A stretch of DNA of 64,000 nt from Stutzerimonas sp. S1 (GTDB lineage Bacteria > Pseudomonadota > Gammaproteobacteria > Pseudomonadales > Pseudomonadaceae): positions 372,001 through 436,000 of the forward strand of contig NZ_JAOEIY010000003.1 of assembly GCF_025966695.1 (NCBI RefSeq), in the 5' to 3' direction. The notes beneath the pieces are model-generated. The model searched no databases. It saw only the letters and a program-made list of their open reading frames with translations, and had not been told where the DNA came from. Position numbers and translations under genes: made by a program. This document shows positions 8,620 through 17,823 of this stretch, piece by piece (positions within the stretch are counted from its first letter, which is position 1; each line of letters starts with the position of its first letter).

Positions 8620-9378
8620 ATGCAATTGAATAACAAGCGCGTCATCGTTACGGGTGGCGCACGAGGAATTGGCGCCGCGGTAGTCGCGGCTTTTGTAAAC
8701 GAAGGCGCCCATGTGGCGAGTCTCGACTTAAGCGAAAGCGCCCCGCAGGAGGCAATCGAGGGCAATGGCTGGGCTCGTTCGCATATCTGCGATGTCTCGG
8801 ATACGGAATCGGTAAAAAGGGCCTTTGCTTGGGCTGCCGCACAGTTGGGCGGGCTGGACGTATTGGTCAATGCTGCCGGAATTGCGCCTAACGCCACTGC
8901 AGATGAAATCACCCTGGATGAGTGGGAAAAAGTGTTCGCGGTGAATGCTCGCGGCACCTTTCTGACCAATCGCGCAGCCTACGAGCATATGCACCAAGGT
9001 GGGGGGAGGATCATCAACTTCGCCTCGGCCGCTGGCGTGGGCGGGCAGCCAGGCAAGGCGCATTACGCAGCAAGCAAGGGCGCGGTATTGGCATGGACAC
9101 GCACTGTCGCCCGCGAGTGGGGTCCGTACGGCATTACCGTTAACGCCATCGCGCCGGCGATATGGACGCCGATGTACGACGCCACTCGCTCCAGCATGAG
9201 TGATACACAGCTCGAACAGCACGATGCATTCATGGCCAGTCTGATCCCGTTGGGAGGTCGGCTTGGCGATGCCGCGCAAGACTTGGCACCCGTTCTGGTT
9301 TTTCTTGCCGGCGAAGGCTCGCGCTTCGTAACAGGCCAGACTCTAATGATCGACGGCGGAATGTTGATGCTGAGCTAA
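8620..9378 (+). CDS. Short-chain dehydrogenase/reductase (SDR)
   Basis: A 252-residue classical SDR with the complete motif set: TGGARGIG near residue 12, NAAG in place of NNAG, catalytic Ser in NFASAAG, YAASK, and a normal C-terminal LMIDGGML. TTGGAGCA precedes the ATG as ribosome-binding site. It diverges from the P450 gene, with a shared operator-like palindrome in the gap, so a plausible role is oxidising the alcohol that the P450 makes, or a later ring or side-chain alcohol. That link is inference from position and shared control; the sequence itself only shows an NAD(P)-dependent SDR. Confidence 0.88.
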   Translation: MQLNNKRVIVTGGARGIGAAVVAAFVNEGAHVASLDLSESAPQEAIEGNGWARSHICDVSDTESVKRAFAWAAAQLGGLDVLVNAAGIAPNATADEITLDEWEKVFAVNARGTFLTNRAAYEHMHQGGGRIINFASAAGVGGQPGKAHYAASKGAVLAWTRTVAREWGPYGITVNAIAPAIWTPMYDATRSSMSDTQLEQHDAFMASLIPLGGRLGDAAQDLAPVLVFLAGEGSRFVTGQTLMIDGGMLMLS

Positions 9379-9459
9379 GTCAGCGACCGGAGCACCAGTT
9401 GCCACGGAGCGGTTTTGACATTGAGGGGCATCAGCCCCGCCTTACCGGAGGTAACGACA

Positions 9460-9816
9460 ATGAACAAGAACATGTTGATCTTTTGCGGTCTGGCTATCTG
9501 TCTGCCTGTAACGGCAATGGCTGATGGGCTCGATCTGGACAAGCAGCTGAACGGTCTCGACATCGAGACCGAGGTGGTCGGTTCCAGCGGAGGAGGGAGT
9601 GCTGGCACGGCCACTACCAGCACAACGCAGATGCTGCAAATCACTAACAATGCTGATGTCAGCGTTACGTGCGAATTGCAGCCGAGACCTGCTGAAGCTC
9701 AAAGCGATGCACCGCCACCCACCACCATAGAGCCGGGCGAACAGACCAGCCTCGACGTGCCGGGTAAATACACCGGTGCACCCCTGCAAGCCAAGTTGGT
9801 CTGCGAGCCTCAATAA
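9460..9816 (+). CDS. Small exported protein of unknown function
   Basis: A 118-residue protein with a clear signal peptide (KNMLIFCGLAICLP, cleavage likely after VTAMA), so it is probably periplasmic, about 98 residues when mature. ATG at 9460 is fixed by GGAGGT eight bases upstream. The mature part has a Ser/Gly/Thr-rich linker and then a small domain containing two Cys (VTCELQP and LVCEPQ) that could form a disulfide. AACAAGAA, a CA-type Crc/Hfq motif, lies over codons 2-4. I do not recognise a family. It stands alone between the SDR and a convergent DUF1993 gene. Confidence 0.7.
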   Translation: MNKNMLIFCGLAICLPVTAMADGLDLDKQLNGLDIETEVVGSSGGGSAGTATTSTTQMLQITNNADVSVTCELQPRPAEAQSDAPPPTTIEPGEQTSLDVPGKYTGAPLQAKLVCEPQ

Positions 9817-9841
9817 ATTTTCACTGATGCAGTGCTAAAGA

Positions 9842-9867
9842 AATCGCCGGGCATATGCCCGGCGATT
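9842..9867. terminator. Perfect palindromic hairpin between convergent genes
   Basis: AATCGCCGGGCATATGCCCGGCGATT is a perfect palindrome in the 115-bp gap between a + gene ending at 9816 and a - gene ending at 9932. Its position suits a bidirectional terminator, although the T tract is poor on both sides. Confidence 0.5.
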
Positions 9868-9931
9868 CGTCCTTCTAGCACGCCATAGGGACGCACTTTA
9901 TAAGCACATCCCCGCCTGCAGCACTGTCGTG

Positions 9932-10429
9932 TTATTTGAGGCCGCCTAGGAAGTCCATCTTGCCTAGCGGTACGCCGCGGTGCCGGAGAATGTCGTAGGC
10001 GGTGACGACGTGGAAGAAAAAGTTCGGCAACGAAAATATCTGCAGGCTGCCCTGGCCAGTGAACGGAAGGTCGGCTCGCGGTGTGGCCAGCACGATTTCT
10101 TGGTCTTCGCTACCGTTGAGATCTTCGGGGCGAATGCTTTCCAGCACGGAAATGGTTTCGCTAATCCGCGAGCGCAGCTCGGCGAAGCTGCGATCCTCAT
10201 CTTTTTGGAGTTCGGCAGGCTTGCCCGTGATGCCTGCGACAAACAGCATGGGATGCAAGCATGCCATCTGAATTTGCTGACTGAGGTTGAACATGTCTTC
10301 AGCCAGCCGGGCTTCGAGCAGGTCTTTCGGATCGGTGCCTGTTTCGTCCGCATGGGCCTGCGCCTTGGCCAGGATGTTTGAGAGGTTGTTCAGCAGGCGA
10401 GTGAAATAAAAAACAGATGACTGGTGCAT
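9932..10429 (-). CDS. DUF1993-family protein
   Basis: A 165-residue cytoplasmic protein resembling the DUF1993 family: an N-terminal FTRLLNNLSNILAKAQAHA, then LLEARLAEDMFNLSQQIQ, and the C-terminal block FSLPNFFFHVVTAYDILRHRG ending in GKMDFLGG. The family has a DinB-like helical-bundle appearance and no agreed function. ATG at 10429 is chosen since the family pattern begins at once (MHQSSVFYF); the longer frame upstream reads as non-coding. It lies 86 bp after the DUF1329 gene on the same strand and is probably co-transcribed with it from the promoter carrying operator copy B. Confidence 0.78.
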   Translation of the reverse strand: MHQSSVFYFTRLLNNLSNILAKAQAHADETGTDPKDLLEARLAEDMFNLSQQIQMACLHPMLFVAGITGKPAELQKDEDRSFAELRSRISETISVLESIRPEDLNGSEDQEIVLATPRADLPFTGQGSLQIFSLPNFFFHVVTAYDILRHRGVPLGKMDFLGGLK

Positions 10430-10515
10430 GGTGAGCGCCACTGTCGCTCTCCTAGTGAGGGGTTTGATAGAACGCGGCCGGTGGGGGTATAGGGTGCCCA
10501 CCGGCGACACGGTCG

Positions 10516-11883
10516 TCAGCGCTGCGTGATGCGGCTGACAATGGCTTCGGCGTTCATCTGCCGCTCAGGTAGCGCTTCCTTGGGAATCCTGAAGCCGCCC
10601 TTGAGCCCGTCGTTGATCACGCCGTACATGCCCTTGTTGAAGTCGTAGATGACGTTCTTGACCGCGTATGGGATCTGCTTGTCGTAAAGCTGAACGCCGC
10701 TCAGGAACATCGAGCGGTAGAGGTTGCCTTCCTGATCCCAAGCGTCGTACAGGCCGGCACCAAAGGTGTCCTCGTCCAGGTAGTAGTGCCGCTTGCTGTA
10801 GACGTGGCGCATGCCCGGCTTGAGTGTGGCTTCCACCACATAGACGCGATGCAGCTCCCAGCGCTCGTATTTCGGGTTTGCGTGATGGTCGCTGAACTGG
10901 TCCATCTGATCGGCTTCGAAGTTGAACTTGTAGGCGTTGTAGGGGATATACATCTCCTTCTTGCCAACGAGCTTAAAGTCGAAACGGTCTTGCATTCCGG
11001 CGAACATCTGCAGTTCGTCGAACAGGGTGACGCCGCCCTGGCTAGCTACTGGTGTGTCATAGGCAAACTCCGGCGCGAGCTTCACGCGGCGTTGGCCTGG
11101 CGTATAGCTCCAAGCGCGGCGCGGCTTTTTGGTCGGATCTAGATAGTCGTTGATCCCCACCACCTCACCGGCTCGGCGTGCAGGTTGCTTGTTCAGCGAG
11201 AACACCCGCGCGTACATCTCGGGATCGCGATCATCGCGATCTGTCTGGTAGTAGGGAAACTCTTCGAAGGTAGCTTGTTCCGCCGCCTTGGTAATGGTGC
11301 CATTGCTGTCGATGACCCAGCTGTTGGAGGAGGTCGTGGTGGTGGCGGTCGGCCCGTTCTTGTAGCGCAGCAACTGGTTCCACATCACTTCATTGCCGGT
11401 TTTCGGAATCGGGAACGGAAGGCCCCCGCGGCACTCCGGCTCGATGGACAGCCCGTCGTTATAGGTGTTGCAGGCGGTGGCATTGCGCACCGTTGCTTCC
11501 ATCACCTTTTGCGGATACGCGGCGGTGCGATGGCTCGGATACACGTCCATGTACCAAGTTTCCGGATTCTTCTTGAGCAGGTGCTTCTGACCGTCGCTGA
11601 GCTTGTCCGCATACTGATCGACGTTGGACGCATCAATACGGAACAGCGGCTTTTCGTCCTTGAACGGATCGGCCCAGAAGCCGCTGTCAGGCTTGAAGTC
11701 GGCAGGGGCCGTGGTGAGTCCGCCTTCATACGCTGGGATCGTACCTTCGGCATTACCGGCCTTGGTCGCGCCAAAAGGGGTGAGTTCGTTGCCCAGTTGC
11801 TTGGCTTCTTCAGGGCTGACGGCGGCAATGGATAAAGTCGTGATGCCACTGAGGGCAGCACAAAGAGCGAGCTGGAATTTCAT
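10516..11883 (-). CDS. DUF1329 outer-membrane/periplasmic lipid-transfer-like protein
   Basis: A 455-residue exported protein with a signal peptide ending near SIAAVSPEEA. Family hallmarks are FGATKAGNAEGTIPAYEGG after the signal, YPSHRTAAYP, CRGGLPFPIPKTGNEVMWN, RRAWSYTPGQRRVKLAPE, YIPYNAYKF and YYLDEDTFGAGLYDAWD. DUF1329 proteins are usually encoded next to DUF1302 beta-barrels and are linked to handling of hydrophobic compounds at the outer membrane; biochemical proof is thin. This copy has no DUF1302 partner beside it. A CGGAGAC sequence serves as ribosome-binding site, and operator copy B lies about 110 bp upstream. It is one of four DUF1329 genes in the window. Confidence 0.92.
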   Translation of the reverse strand: MKFQLALCAALSGITTLSIAAVSPEEAKQLGNELTPFGATKAGNAEGTIPAYEGGLTTAPADFKPDSGFWADPFKDEKPLFRIDASNVDQYADKLSDGQKHLLKKNPETWYMDVYPSHRTAAYPQKVMEATVRNATACNTYNDGLSIEPECRGGLPFPIPKTGNEVMWNQLLRYKNGPTATTTTSSNSWVIDSNGTITKAAEQATFEEFPYYQTDRDDRDPEMYARVFSLNKQPARRAGEVVGINDYLDPTKKPRRAWSYTPGQRRVKLAPEFAYDTPVASQGGVTLFDELQMFAGMQDRFDFKLVGKKEMYIPYNAYKFNFEADQMDQFSDHHANPKYERWELHRVYVVEATLKPGMRHVYSKRHYYLDEDTFGAGLYDAWDQEGNLYRSMFLSGVQLYDKQIPYAVKNVIYDFNKGMYGVINDGLKGGFRIPKEALPERQMNAEAIVSRITQR

Positions 11884-11992
11884 TGGGGGTCAGTCTCCGT
11901 TTTTGGATTTATTAATGGAGCTTCTTCGAGTAGGAGCGATGTCGTGCATCAAGATCTACCCTAGCCGTTAACGGTTTTTGCGGCTTGCGTAC

Positions 11993-12013
11993 CGTTTTAT
12001 CTCGGGTCAAACG
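11993..12013. promoter_or_regulatory. Operator-like palindrome, copy B
   Basis: CGTTTTATC-TCG-GGTCAAACG matches CGTTTNACCN3GGTNAAACG with one mismatch in the left arm, followed by the same AAA as copies A and C. It is about 110 bp upstream of the DUF1329 start at 11883. Confidence 0.6.
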
Positions 12014-12160
12014 AAACAGCGCCGAGCCGCTGGCGAATAAATGGTGAGGTTGTAGGCTGAGGTACAGCACCCCGTGACGGCAGGTTCCAATCAATCAATA
12101 CATCGCAGGCGCCAGGCGTAAGCCTCGATCAACGACCGACAATCAGGTACTGATGCTGAT

Positions 12161-12243
12161 TCGACTCGCCATGCGAGCGAATCCCCGTAACCAGGAGCGA
12201 CTGGTGGTTCGCTGCTCAACCTTCGGGTGAGCAGCTTTTTTTT
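12161..12243 (+). ncRNA. Structured RNA-like element, copy 1
   Basis: Three hairpins in a row on the + strand: CTCGC-CAT-GCGAG (12165-12177), ACCAG-GAGCGA-CTGGT (12190-12205) and GCTGCTCA..TGAGCAGC (12211-12235), followed by eight Ts. The stretch 12189-12221 matches 52309-52341 in 32 of 33 bases, with the same spacing. No + strand gene ends upstream within this gap (the DUF1329 gene diverges), so the element cannot simply be the terminator of a coding gene; a free-standing small RNA is the simplest reading. I found no clear promoter and cannot name an RNA family. Confidence 0.45.
12211..12243 (+). terminator. Intrinsic terminator of RNA element copy 1
   Basis: GCTGCTCAACC-TTCG-GGTGAGCAGC (stem of eight or more pairs with a stable TTCG-type loop) is followed directly by a run of eight Ts, a textbook Rho-independent terminator on the + strand. 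Confidence 0.8.
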
Positions 12244-12297
12244 GTCCGCACGTCCGACGACCATGCAGGCTTCGCGGCTTAGTGCTCGCCGAGGCGA

Positions 12298-12672
12298 TCA
12301 ATCGCGGTGCCCGGCTAGGGTGATCGACACCGATTCGGCAAAGCGCAGGGCATGTGGCTTGTCGATTTCCACCTCGGCATAGCGTACGGCCTGTGGCGCC
12401 ATCGCCAGATCCAGCACCTCTTGGGTCAGCCGCTCGAGCAGGGCGAAGCGGTTTTCCTCGACGTGCCGAATGATCGCCTTGGTGATGGTGCGGTAATTGA
12501 GAGCCTGTTCGATGTCGTTATCGCGTACCGCATCGGCGGCCGGGTACAGGATGGTCAGGTTGATCAGCACGTCCTGCTTGTTACGGATCTCGTCTTCCTT
12601 GATGCCGATATAGGTACGCAGGCGCAGATTCTTGACATGAATTCGCGCCATTCCCGGTTCCAGTCTCGGCAT
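12298..12672 (-). CDS. folX: Dihydroneopterin triphosphate epimerase
   Basis: FolX epimerises dihydroneopterin triphosphate at C2' and belongs to the DHNA/FolB fold. This 124-residue protein has the family pattern [48 protein letters not shown] and [19 protein letters not shown], closely like E. coli FolX. ATG at 12672 follows the folE stop by one base, so the two are translationally coupled; a second ATG seven codons later is an alternative start. The same folE-folX pairing is known in Pseudomonas aeruginosa, where it is thought to serve pterin cofactor synthesis rather than only folate. Confidence 0.92.
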   Translation of the reverse strand: MPRLEPGMARIHVKNLRLRTYIGIKEDEIRNKQDVLINLTILYPAADAVRDNDIEQALNYRTITKAIIRHVEENRFALLERLTQEVLDLAMAPQAVRYAEVEIDKPHALRFAESVSITLAGHRD

Positions 12673-12673
12673 G

Positions 12674-13231
12674 TCAGCGGCCTCGAATGAGCTGCAGAAA
12701 TTCCTGGCGAGTGTTGTACGAATCACGGAACCCACCGAGCATCACCGAAGTTGTCATTACCGAATTTTGCTTCTCGCAGCCCCGCATCATCATGCACATG
12801 TGCTGCGCTTCGATGACCACGGCGACGCCAGCGGCATTGGTCACCTGCATGATCGCGTCGGCGATCTGCTTGGTCATGTTTTCCTGAATCTGAAGACGCC
12901 GGGCGAACATATCGACGATTCGCGCCACTTTGGACAGGCCGAGGACTTTGCCGGTAGGGGTATAGGCAACGTGAGCCTTGCCAATGAAAGGAAGCATGTG
13001 GTGTTCGCACATTGAATAGAGCTCGATGTCACGGACGATGACCATTTCATCATTGTCCGACTCGAAAAGTGCGCCGTTGACGACTTGCTCAACGGTCTGG
13101 CCATAACCCTGGCAGAGGTACTGCATGGCTTTTGCGGCTCGCTTGGGTGTGTCCACCAGACCTTCGCGTTCCGGGTTTTCGCCGACACCTTCGAGAATGC
13201 CGCGATAGTGCTGAATCATGTCTTCGTTCAT
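12674..13231 (-). CDS. folE: GTP cyclohydrolase I, type I (zinc-dependent)
   Basis: Catalyses GTP to 7,8-dihydroneopterin triphosphate plus formate, the first step of pterin and folate synthesis. 185 residues, normal for the compact bacterial enzyme. Zinc ligands are visible as SMCEHH and MRGCEKQNS; other family blocks are [32 protein letters not shown] and [24 protein letters not shown] precedes the ATG. It overlaps no other gene and is followed one base later by folX. This is core metabolism, with no visible tie to the flanking catabolic genes. Confidence 0.96.
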   Translation of the reverse strand: MNEDMIQHYRGILEGVGENPEREGLVDTPKRAAKAMQYLCQGYGQTVEQVVNGALFESDNDEMVIVRDIELYSMCEHHMLPFIGKAHVAYTPTGKVLGLSKVARIVDMFARRLQIQENMTKQIADAIMQVTNAAGVAVVIEAQHMCMMMRGCEKQNSVMTTSVMLGGFRDSYNTRQEFLQLIRGR

Positions 13232-13321
13232 AACTGCTTCCTTAACGTTCGCCTCGATTGTGCGGAGGCTATTGGCATTGAGGTGAAGCCCCTTTGTATT
13301 TGAAGCAACTGCGCCGGCCGC

Positions 13322-14017
13322 TCAGGCCGAGCGAGCCAGCGGTAAAGATTGTTCCGCGCTGGGACCCGCCAGCCCACCAACCGCCATATGCGTCACTACT
13401 GCTATAAAACCCTCGACTGCAGGGGCATCGTCCGGTGACCACCACGTGGGTGCATCTTCGAGGATCGACATCAGGCTGCGCGCGACAGCACTACTTTGTT
13501 CGGCCGCGGCCGGTGAGGGTATCTGCCGAAGAATTTTCTCCAAGTGATCGACGTGAGCCTGTCTAGTTGCTTCGATTGAAGCGCGTTGCTCGGCGCTCAG
13601 GCAGCGGGACTCCCGGCGAGCCAGCACCAACCGATGTTGATGCATCAGGTTGTATCGAATGTGCAGGTCGACGTAGCTGCGCAGACGGGTCAGCCCGTCC
13701 GCCTGACAGGGATCATCGGCCTCCAGTAGATCCAGAAGGTCCGTTTCGTGCTCCTCGATCAGCTCGAAAAGCAGGATTTGCTTGCTCTCCATATGGTTGT
13801 ACAACGAGCCGGCTTGCATGCCGAGTGCCATGGCCAACTGGCGCAGGCTGACCGCCTGAAAGCCATGCTCGACGAATAGTGTTAGCGCCACTGTTCGTAG
13901 TTGCTCATGCACCGGCGGTGTGTCAGCCCGCACTGGCCGGCTGGCGTCGCCGTGGGCGAGGTCAATCAGCGGTAGCGATCTGCCCCGTTGGCAGCTTGCG
14001 CGCAGGGAGCGGTTCAC
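13322..14017 (-). CDS. TetR-family regulator downstream of thiolase
   Basis: A 231-residue TetR protein: the helix-turn-helix contains LRQLAMALGMQAGSLYNHMESKQ, then an all-helical C-terminal domain. I choose the GTG at 14017, three bases after the thiolase stop codon, which suggests translational coupling; a longer frame would run into the thiolase gene. It is the last gene of the -strand liu/acetoacetate run and may sense an acyl-CoA or fatty-acid-like ligand, as many TetR proteins in beta-oxidation clusters do. The effector and target are unknown. It is not similar in its recognition helix to the TetR pair at 5.5 and 55.4 kb. Confidence 0.82.
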   Translation of the reverse strand: MNRSLRASCQRGRSLPLIDLAHGDASRPVRADTPPVHEQLRTVALTLFVEHGFQAVSLRQLAMALGMQAGSLYNHMESKQILLFELIEEHETDLLDLLEADDPCQADGLTRLRSYVDLHIRYNLMHQHRLVLARRESRCLSAEQRASIEATRQAHVDHLEKILRQIPSPAAAEQSSAVARSLMSILEDAPTWWSPDDAPAVEGFIAVVTHMAVGGLAGPSAEQSLPLARSA

Positions 14018-14019
14018 GG

Positions 14020-15201
14020 TTAGTCGCGCTGCAATGTCAATGCGACGCCCTGGCCACCACCGATGCAAAGCGTGGCCAGACCTTTCTTGGCGTCACGGCT
14101 CATCATCTCGTGCAGCAGGGTAACCAGCACACGACAACCGGATGCGCCGATAGGGTGACCCAGAGCGATGGCACCGCCATTGACGTTGACCTTGTCGCTG
14201 TCCCAGCCCAGCTCCTTGCCGACCGACAGTGCCTGTGCGGCAAAGGCTTCGTTTGCTTCGATGAGCTCGACTTCTTCGAGTGTCCAGCCGGACTTGTCCA
14301 GGCACTTGCGAGTCGCACTGACCGGTCCAATCCCCATGATTGCCGGATCTACGCCAGCGCTGGCGTAACCCTTGACGGTGGCCAGAATCGGTAGGCCAAG
14401 CGCTTTGGCCTTGGACGCGCTCATCAGCAGCACCGCTGCCGCACCATCGTTAAGCGTCGAGGCGTTGCCGGCTGTGACGCTACCGTTCTTATCGAAGGCT
14501 GGTTTGAGTTTGGCCAGAGACTGAATGGTGGTGTCTGTCCGGGGCTGCTCATCGGTATCGAACAGCAGGGGATCGCCTTTGCGCTGCGGGATGGATACGG
14601 GTGTGATTTCCGCCTTGAAGCGACCGCCCTCGATAGCGGCCGCCGCGCGCTGTTGGGATTGCTCGGCGAAGGCGTCCTGTTCCTCCCGGGTCAGTTTGTA
14701 GCAGGACACGAGGTTTTCTGCGGTGATACCCATGTGATAGTCGTGAAAGGCATCGAGCAATCCGTCCTGCAGCAGCGAGTCGGCCAGTTGGGCATGGCCC
14801 ATACGCAAGCCGGTGCGAACCTTTGGCAGTACATAAGGCGCAAGGCTCATATTTTCCATGCCGCCGGCGATGACGATTTCGGCATCACCGCAGCGTATTG
14901 CCTGGGCCGCAAGGTGAACGCTTTTCAGCCCGGAACCGCAGAGCTTATTTACGGTCAATGCTGGTACGCTGTAGGGTAGTCCGGCGCTGATCGCAGCCTG
15001 CCGAGCAGGGTTTTGGCCGCAGCCGGCGGTAAGTACCTGACCCATGATTACTTCATCAATGCTATTCGGATCAATACCGGTTGTTTTCAACAGGCTACGG
15101 ATGACTGTGCTGCCCAGATCGACTGCGCAGATATTGGCTAGAGCGCCCTGAAAAGCACCGATTGCTGTACGAGTGGCCGCAACAATTACGACTTCTTGCA
15201 T
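14020..15201 (-). CDS. atoB: Acetyl-CoA acetyltransferase (thiolase)
   Basis: Cleaves acetoacetyl-CoA with CoA into two acetyl-CoA. 393 residues, full length for the family. The acylated Cys88 is in NKLCGSGLK, the catalytic His in [16 protein letters not shown], and the second Cys in [18 protein letters not shown] is also present. AGGAGAAT precedes the ATG. It directly follows the two CoA-transferase genes, so acetoacetate from leucine breakdown would be activated and then cleaved here. A broader beta-ketothiolase role for the flanking pathway is possible but not shown. Confidence 0.94.
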   Translation of the reverse strand: MQEVVIVAATRTAIGAFQGALANICAVDLGSTVIRSLLKTTGIDPNSIDEVIMGQVLTAGCGQNPARQAAISAGLPYSVPALTVNKLCGSGLKSVHLAAQAIRCGDAEIVIAGGMENMSLAPYVLPKVRTGLRMGHAQLADSLLQDGLLDAFHDYHMGITAENLVSCYKLTREEQDAFAEQSQQRAAAAIEGGRFKAEITPVSIPQRKGDPLLFDTDEQPRTDTTIQSLAKLKPAFDKNGSVTAGNASTLNDGAAAVLLMSASKAKALGLPILATVKGYASAGVDPAIMGIGPVSATRKCLDKSGWTLEEVELIEANEAFAAQALSVGKELGWDSDKVNVNGGAIALGHPIGASGCRVLVTLLHEMMSRDAKKGLATLCIGGGQGVALTLQRD

Positions 15202-15316
15202 TTCTATTCTCCTGGGACTTCCCGTCGGCCGCCTTCGATTGGCTGACCTTTAGAGTGCGCATTAAAAAGACACACCCGCCGGCGAGTTTTGTAAAAACGG
15301 CGAGCGCCAAAGACCA
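15202..15316. other. Gap between thiolase and CoA-transferase B
   Basis: 115 bp without a gene. It holds a purine-rich ribosome-binding site for the thiolase and a GTTTTGTAAAAAC inverted repeat near 15285-15297 that could be part of a promoter or operator. Evidence is weak. Confidence 0.3.
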
Positions 15317-15949
15317 TCAGCTTGCGAGGATTTGACAGCCGGTGGCCTCTTGCAGCTCATCGAAGCTGACGCCTTCGGCCATCTCCACCAGCTTCAGGCC
15401 CTGCTCGGTCACATCCAGCACGCCGAGGTCGGTGATGATCCGGTCGACCACGCCGAGGCCGGTGAGCGGCAGGTCGCAGGCCGGCAGGATCTTGTGCGCG
15501 CCGCCCTTGGCGGTGTGCTCCATCAGCACCACGACGCGCTTGACGCCGGCCACCAGGTCCATCGCGCCGCCCATGCCCTTGACCATCTTGCCGGGGATCA
15601 TCCAGTTGGCCAGATCGCCTTTTTCCGACACCTGCATGGCGCCGAGAATGGCCAGGTTGATGTGACCGCCGCGGATCATCGCGAAGCTCTGCGCGTTGTC
15701 GAAGAAGCTCGAGCCGGGCAGGGCGGTGACGGTCTGCTTGCCGGCGTTGATCAGGTCCGGGTCGATCTCTTCCTCGGTCGGGTAGGGGCCGATGCCGAGC
15801 AGGCCGTTCTCGCTCTGCAGCCAGACGTCCATGCCCTCGGGGATGTAGTTGGCGACCAGGGTCGGCAGGCCGATACCGAGGTTGACGTAGAAGCCGTCCT
15901 GCAGCTCCTGGGCGGCGCGCTGCGCCATCTGTTCACGTGTCCAGGCCAT
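15317..15949 (-). CDS. 3-oxoacid CoA-transferase, subunit B
   Basis: Beta subunit of a family I CoA-transferase that moves CoA from succinyl-CoA or acetyl-CoA to acetoacetate. 210 residues; the glutamate that carries the covalent CoA ester is in [10 protein letters not shown] (Glu47). [11 protein letters not shown] is also conserved. The alpha subunit gene ends five bases upstream, so the pair is co-translated. Together with HMG-CoA lyase upstream and the thiolase downstream it finishes leucine breakdown. Either atoA or scoB naming would fit, so no symbol is given. The codons here are strikingly G/C-ending compared with liuA and the TetR genes. Confidence 0.93.
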   Translation of the reverse strand: MAWTREQMAQRAAQELQDGFYVNLGIGLPTLVANYIPEGMDVWLQSENGLLGIGPYPTEEEIDPDLINAGKQTVTALPGSSFFDNAQSFAMIRGGHINLAILGAMQVSEKGDLANWMIPGKMVKGMGGAMDLVAGVKRVVVLMEHTAKGGAHKILPACDLPLTGLGVVDRIITDLGVLDVTEQGLKLVEMAEGVSFDELQEATGCQILAS

Positions 15950-15953
15950 GGTC

Positions 15954-16649
15954 TCAGCTCCTCACCGTGCGTTTTTCGATGCGTTTTTCCGGGTTCGGGT
16001 TGTGCACGATGCGTTGCACGTAGATACCCGGCAGGTGGATCTGGTCCGGGTCCAGCTCGCCGGTTTCGACGATCTCCTCGACCTCGACGACGCAGACCTT
16101 GCCGGCCATCGCCGCCAGCGGGTTGAAGTTGCGCGCGGTCTTGCGGAACAGCAGGTTGCCGGCCTTGTCGGCCTTCCACGCCTTGACCAGCGCGATATCG
16201 GCGGTCAGCGATTCCTCCATCACGTACCACTCGCCGTTGAACTGGCGGGTTTCCTTGCCTTCGGCGACCAGCGTGCCGTAGCCGGTCCTGGTGTAGAACG
16301 CCGGAATGCCCGCGCCGCCGGCGCGCAGCTTCTCGGCCAGGGTGCCCTGCGGGGTGAATTCCAGCTGCAGCTCGCCGGCCAGGTACTGGCGCTCGAACTC
16401 CTTGTTCTCGCCCACGTAGGAGGAAATCATCTTGCTGATCTGCCGCGTTTCCAGCAGCAGGCCGAGGCCGAAGCCGTCGACGCCGGCGTTGTTGCTGATG
16501 GCGGTAAGGTTCTTCTTCCCGGAGTCGCGCAAGGCAGCGATCAACGCTTCGGGGATGCCGCACAGGCCAAAGCCGCCGACGGCCAGCGTCATGCCGTCCT
16601 CGACCAGGCCTTCCAGGGCGTGGGCGGCGCTGGGGTAGAGCTTGTTCAT
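15954..16649 (-). CDS. 3-oxoacid CoA-transferase, subunit A
   Basis: Alpha subunit of the same family I CoA-transferase, 231 residues. Seen are the glycine-rich CoA-binding segment [14 protein letters not shown] near residue 19, [16 protein letters not shown], and [22 protein letters not shown] lies upstream of the ATG, and a CA-type motif AACAATAA is just beyond it (minus strand of 16663-16670), suggesting translational control by Crc/Hfq. It follows the HMG-CoA lyase gene by 83 bp on the same strand, as expected for conversion of its product acetoacetate to acetoacetyl-CoA. Confidence 0.93.
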   Translation of the reverse strand: MNKLYPSAAHALEGLVEDGMTLAVGGFGLCGIPEALIAALRDSGKKNLTAISNNAGVDGFGLGLLLETRQISKMISSYVGENKEFERQYLAGELQLEFTPQGTLAEKLRAGGAGIPAFYTRTGYGTLVAEGKETRQFNGEWYVMEESLTADIALVKAWKADKAGNLLFRKTARNFNPLAAMAGKVCVVEVEEIVETGELDPDQIHLPGIYVQRIVHNPNPEKRIEKRTVRS

Positions 16650-16732
16650 GAAATACCTCTACTTATTGTTGTGTCCGTGCCCGCGGCTGAACCGGCCACG
16701 GGGTGAATGCGTCAATGCAACAACGATGCCGA

Positions 16733-17632
16733 TCAGCCTGCATGGCGGGCGCGTGCCACCCGCGAGCCGTTGACGCGGCCCAGCACGCGGCTGATGCGGT
16801 CGCCGGCGGCGATCAGCGCATCGAGGTCGATGCCGGTGGCTATGTCCAGACCGTTGAACATGTACAGCACGTCTTCGCTGGCGACATTGCCGCTGGCGCC
16901 TTTGGCGTAGGGGCAACCGCCGAGGCCGGCGACCGAGCTGTCGAACACCGCGATGCCTTCCAAGAGGCTCGCATAGATATTCGCCAGCGCCTGGCCGTAG
17001 GTGTCGTGGAAATGCCCGGCCAACCGTTCGCGCGGCACTTCACGAGCCACGGTATCGAACAGGGTGCGGGTCTTGCCCGGTGTGCCGGTGCCGATGGTGT
17101 CGCCCAGGGAAACCTCGTAGCAGCCCATGGCATACAGCTCGCGGGCGACTTCGGCGACCTTGGCTGGCGCCACTTCACCTTCGTAGGGGCAGCCGAGCAC
17201 GCAGGAAACGTAGCCACGCACGCGAATGTCGTGCTCGCGGGCAGCCTCCATCAACGGCGCGAAGCGTGCCAGGCTCTCGGCGATGGAGCAGTTGATGTTC
17301 TTCTGCGAGAAGGCTTCGGAGGCCGCACCGAACACCGCGACTTCCTTCACGCCGGCCTCGATGGCCGCTTCCAGGCCCTTCATGTTCGGCGTCAGCGCCG
17401 CGTAAGTGACCCCGGCCTTGCGCTGGATCTGCGCGAAGACTTCGGCGGAGCCGGCCATCTGCGGCACCCACTTGGGCGAGACGAAGCTGCCGACTTCGAT
17501 ATAGGACAGCCCGGCGGCGCTCAGGTCGTCCACCAGGCGCACCTTGTCCGCCACGCTGATCGGCTGCTGCTCGTTCTGCAGGCCGTCACGCGGGCCGACT
17601 TCCACCAGCCGGACTTGTTTGGGCAGGCTCAT
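16733..17632 (-). CDS. liuE: Hydroxymethylglutaryl-CoA lyase
   Basis: Splits 3-hydroxy-3-methylglutaryl-CoA into acetoacetate and acetyl-CoA, the last liu step. 299 residues with the HMGL-like TIM-barrel motifs: [12 protein letters not shown] at the N-terminus, [15 protein letters not shown], the metal-binding [12 protein letters not shown], and the C-terminal loop [14 protein letters not shown] containing the catalytic Cys. GGAGGACAT lies just before the ATG. It follows liuD across a REP-like repeat cluster of about 130 bp on the same strand. Confidence 0.96.
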   Translation of the reverse strand: MSLPKQVRLVEVGPRDGLQNEQQPISVADKVRLVDDLSAAGLSYIEVGSFVSPKWVPQMAGSAEVFAQIQRKAGVTYAALTPNMKGLEAAIEAGVKEVAVFGAASEAFSQKNINCSIAESLARFAPLMEAAREHDIRVRGYVSCVLGCPYEGEVAPAKVAEVARELYAMGCYEVSLGDTIGTGTPGKTRTLFDTVAREVPRERLAGHFHDTYGQALANIYASLLEGIAVFDSSVAGLGGCPYAKGASGNVASEDVLYMFNGLDIATGIDLDALIAAGDRISRVLGRVNGSRVARARHAG

Positions 17633-17695
17633 ATGTCCTCCAGAGGGCGAATGCTTAGCGAGCCTTCACCCGTGTCGTTGAATTGTGGCGCTGCT

Positions 17696-17820
17696 GGTGG
17701 GCTAAAGCCCACCCTACAAAATCTGCACGCCTTCACCGTAGGGTGAGCATCAGCCCACCGATGTCGCCGCAGGCTGACCGAAAGTGCTCCGGCACTGCTG
17801 GGGGCTAAAGCCCACCCTAC
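17696..17820. repeat. REP-like repeat cluster between liuE and liuD
   Basis: Three copies of a palindromic unit: GGTGGGCTAAAGCCCACC with CTAC at 17696-17717, GTAGGGTGAGCATCAGCCCACC at 17738-17759 (opposite orientation), and GGGGGCTAAAGCCCACCCTAC at 17800-17820. The same unit recurs at 22319. They look like the REP/BIME elements scattered in Pseudomonas stutzeri-type genomes and sit between co-directional genes, where they could stabilise or attenuate the transcript. Confidence 0.85.
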
Positions 17821-17823
17821 GGA

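Noticed and set aside
15332-16706. Long + strand open frames opposite the CoA-transferase genes
   Set aside because: Shadows of the GC-rich minus-strand genes; low-complexity His/Ala/Arg-rich text.
17696-17820. Insertion-sequence ends or CRISPR repeats
   Set aside because: Units are short palindromes with irregular spacing and no spacers or transposase; they fit REP-like elements.
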